DNA of 64,000 nucleotides, taken from the NCBI GenBank assembly GCA_963970005.1, contig CAXAMN010001336.1, positions 53,640 to 117,639 on the forward strand. Reading direction: 5' to 3'. The notes beneath the pieces were generated by a model. It searched no databases, was not told where the DNA came from, and was given only the letters and a program-made list of their open reading frames with translations. The translations under genes were made by a program, and so were the position numbers. This DNA is from Durusdinium trenchii. Its lineage: Eukaryota > Sar > Dinophyceae > Suessiales > Symbiodiniaceae. This document shows positions 63,164 to 64,000 of this stretch, one piece after another. Positions within the stretch are counted from its first letter, which is position 1; the number at the start of each line of letters is the position of its first letter.

Positions 63164-63281
63164 GGTGATGAGAGCTGCACCTTCGTTCAGTTCATCGGCT
63201 ACTGCGACAAACATTTGCCTCCCACCTTCCCTGCAGCCCGGCGACGGAGGGTCCCCAGGACGGTGGGACGGTGGCGAAGGT
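63164..63281 (+). CDS. Exon candidate
   Basis: Starts after GATGCCTGCAG. One frame reads DESCTFVQFIGYCDKHLPP, then a basic stretch. A second frame over the same bases (PSFSSSATATNICLPPSL) is also open, so the assignment is not settled. End approximate. Confidence 0.42.
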
Positions 63282-63710
63282 GGTGGTGGATAGGCTTGGC
63301 TGGTGAGAGTCCTTGGCTGGTGGGATATACCGATGCGATTCCAGTTGACCGGAGGTTGGGAAGTCCAAAAATCCGAAAGAAGGACTTCTTGGAAGTCAAA
63401 AAGGAGTCGCCCTCACAGTGGCAAGGTTTGCGACCTTGAAGTGACCTGAAGACAACTCTAAGACATGTGTAACCAACCCTTGGACAGTTCCCCAAAAGAA
63501 CCAGCCACGTGTCACCACTTCAAGAAGAAGTGGAACGAGGGCTTTTGTTGTGGCTGGCTCGGCTGGTGCTGCTTGCTCCTCCAGCATGGTCGTCAGCCCC
63601 CGAGGGATGGTGATTGGTTATCATTTGGGCCAGATGCATCCTCCCAATGTTCCTACACAAGAAATTGAAACCTAGCCACAACCTTGCCATCTGTACGTGG
63701 TTGGGCTGAG
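63282..63710. other. Probable intron or small exons, unresolved
   Basis: Several short frames on both strands are protein-like (plus strand MVVSPRGMVIGYHLGQ near 63585; minus strand 63396-63587). No borders could be fixed. Confidence 0.3.
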
Positions 63711-63985
63711 ATCAGCTTCCTGAACAAATGTTCTGGGAGGAGCTCTTGGACATTGGAAAGAAACACCTTGACTGGCCAGAAAAAGCCTTGAACATCAAAA
63801 TGCTGCCCAAGGAGAACGTGGAGAAGAGTGGCGGTTGGATCCATGAGAAGCACATCCCCAGGGTCTTTCCCGTCTACGTCTCGGTGCAGAACGGAGGGAA
63901 GATGGAGGCGGAACTCGTTCACTCGGGCGTTCAGTCTTACAAAATCCATCAGACTCAAATCTCCGGGGAGTCGGTCAGACTATAA
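63711..63985 (+). CDS. Likely last exon, unknown protein
   Basis: Starts after GGGCTGAG with two bases completing a codon and stops at TAA 63983-63985. 90 codons with G/C-rich third positions: MFWEELLDIGKKHLDWPEK, then GGWIHEKHIPRVFPVYVSV, then KMEAELVHSGVQSYKI. It probably ends the gene begun at 58141, but a separate gene cannot be excluded. The opposite strand is also open (63653-63958) but lacks splice context. Confidence 0.55.
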
Positions 63986-64000
63986 AGAGAATGGTCTGAC

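Noticed and set aside
63653-63958. Minus-strand 101-codon frame
   Set aside because: The plus strand has a splice acceptor, stop codon and better third-position bias over the same bases.

Overview
The window looks like nuclear DNA of a dinoflagellate, most likely a Symbiodiniaceae/Suessiales relative. The organism is inferred from content; no host marker gene was recognised. Supporting signs are Ty1/Copia and tyrosine-recombinase retroelements carrying methyltransferase-like domains, small exons with third positions rich in G/C all on one strand, a probable relict spliced leader in front of an intronless gene, and long gene-poor tracts of old repeats. Two 10-N assembly gaps are present (36706-36715 and 60132-60141).

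Region 1 (1-15.8 kb) is a tandem array of a ~0.59-kb unit. Two retroelements sit side by side in a (TA)n tract inside one unit. Copia-1 (505-8413, minus strand) has 236-bp LTRs differing at one base, an initiator-tRNA-type primer site, and gag, zinc knuckle, protease, methyltransferase-like domain, integrase and RT-RNase H spread over several frames. A DIRS-class tyrosine-recombinase element (8425-14670, plus strand) has perfect split direct repeats (A1-ORFs-B1-A2-B2). It encodes a small membrane protein, a Gag-like protein, RT-RNase H, an overlapping tyrosine recombinase and a split C5-methyltransferase-like domain.

Region 2 (15.8-37.7 kb) has almost no genes. It holds an inverted repeat, a 21-bp minisatellite, several dispersed repeat families, one likely terminal exon (29.2-29.9 kb), one minus-strand exon with a PARP-type zinc-finger-like motif (34.7-35.2 kb), a 42-bp minisatellite and a large GTGAGA/CTCACT strand-switch palindrome.

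Region 3 (37.7-51 kb) has a few exon candidates and Copia-2 (42406-50530, plus strand), with 182-184-bp LTRs, a CCACC target duplication and the same 15-nt primer site as Copia-1. Its methyltransferase-like domain lies between protease and integrase. Its pol has a C-terminal extension with two predicted membrane helices, a coiled coil and a Cys/His cluster.

Region 4 (51-64 kb) is host-gene territory, all on the plus strand. There are several isolated exons, a gene of many small exons (about 53.4-56.9 kb), a likely retroposed 88-codon gene ending in a CSIL box (57.0-57.3 kb), and a gene for which a ten-exon chain with consistent splice phases can be read directly (58.1-62.7 kb), with likely 3' exons to 63985. 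I do not recognise the products of these host genes.

The most notable theme is that three retroelements of two classes each carry a related methyltransferase-like module. Two of them also show a structured protein reading frame lying over a disordered linker in another frame.
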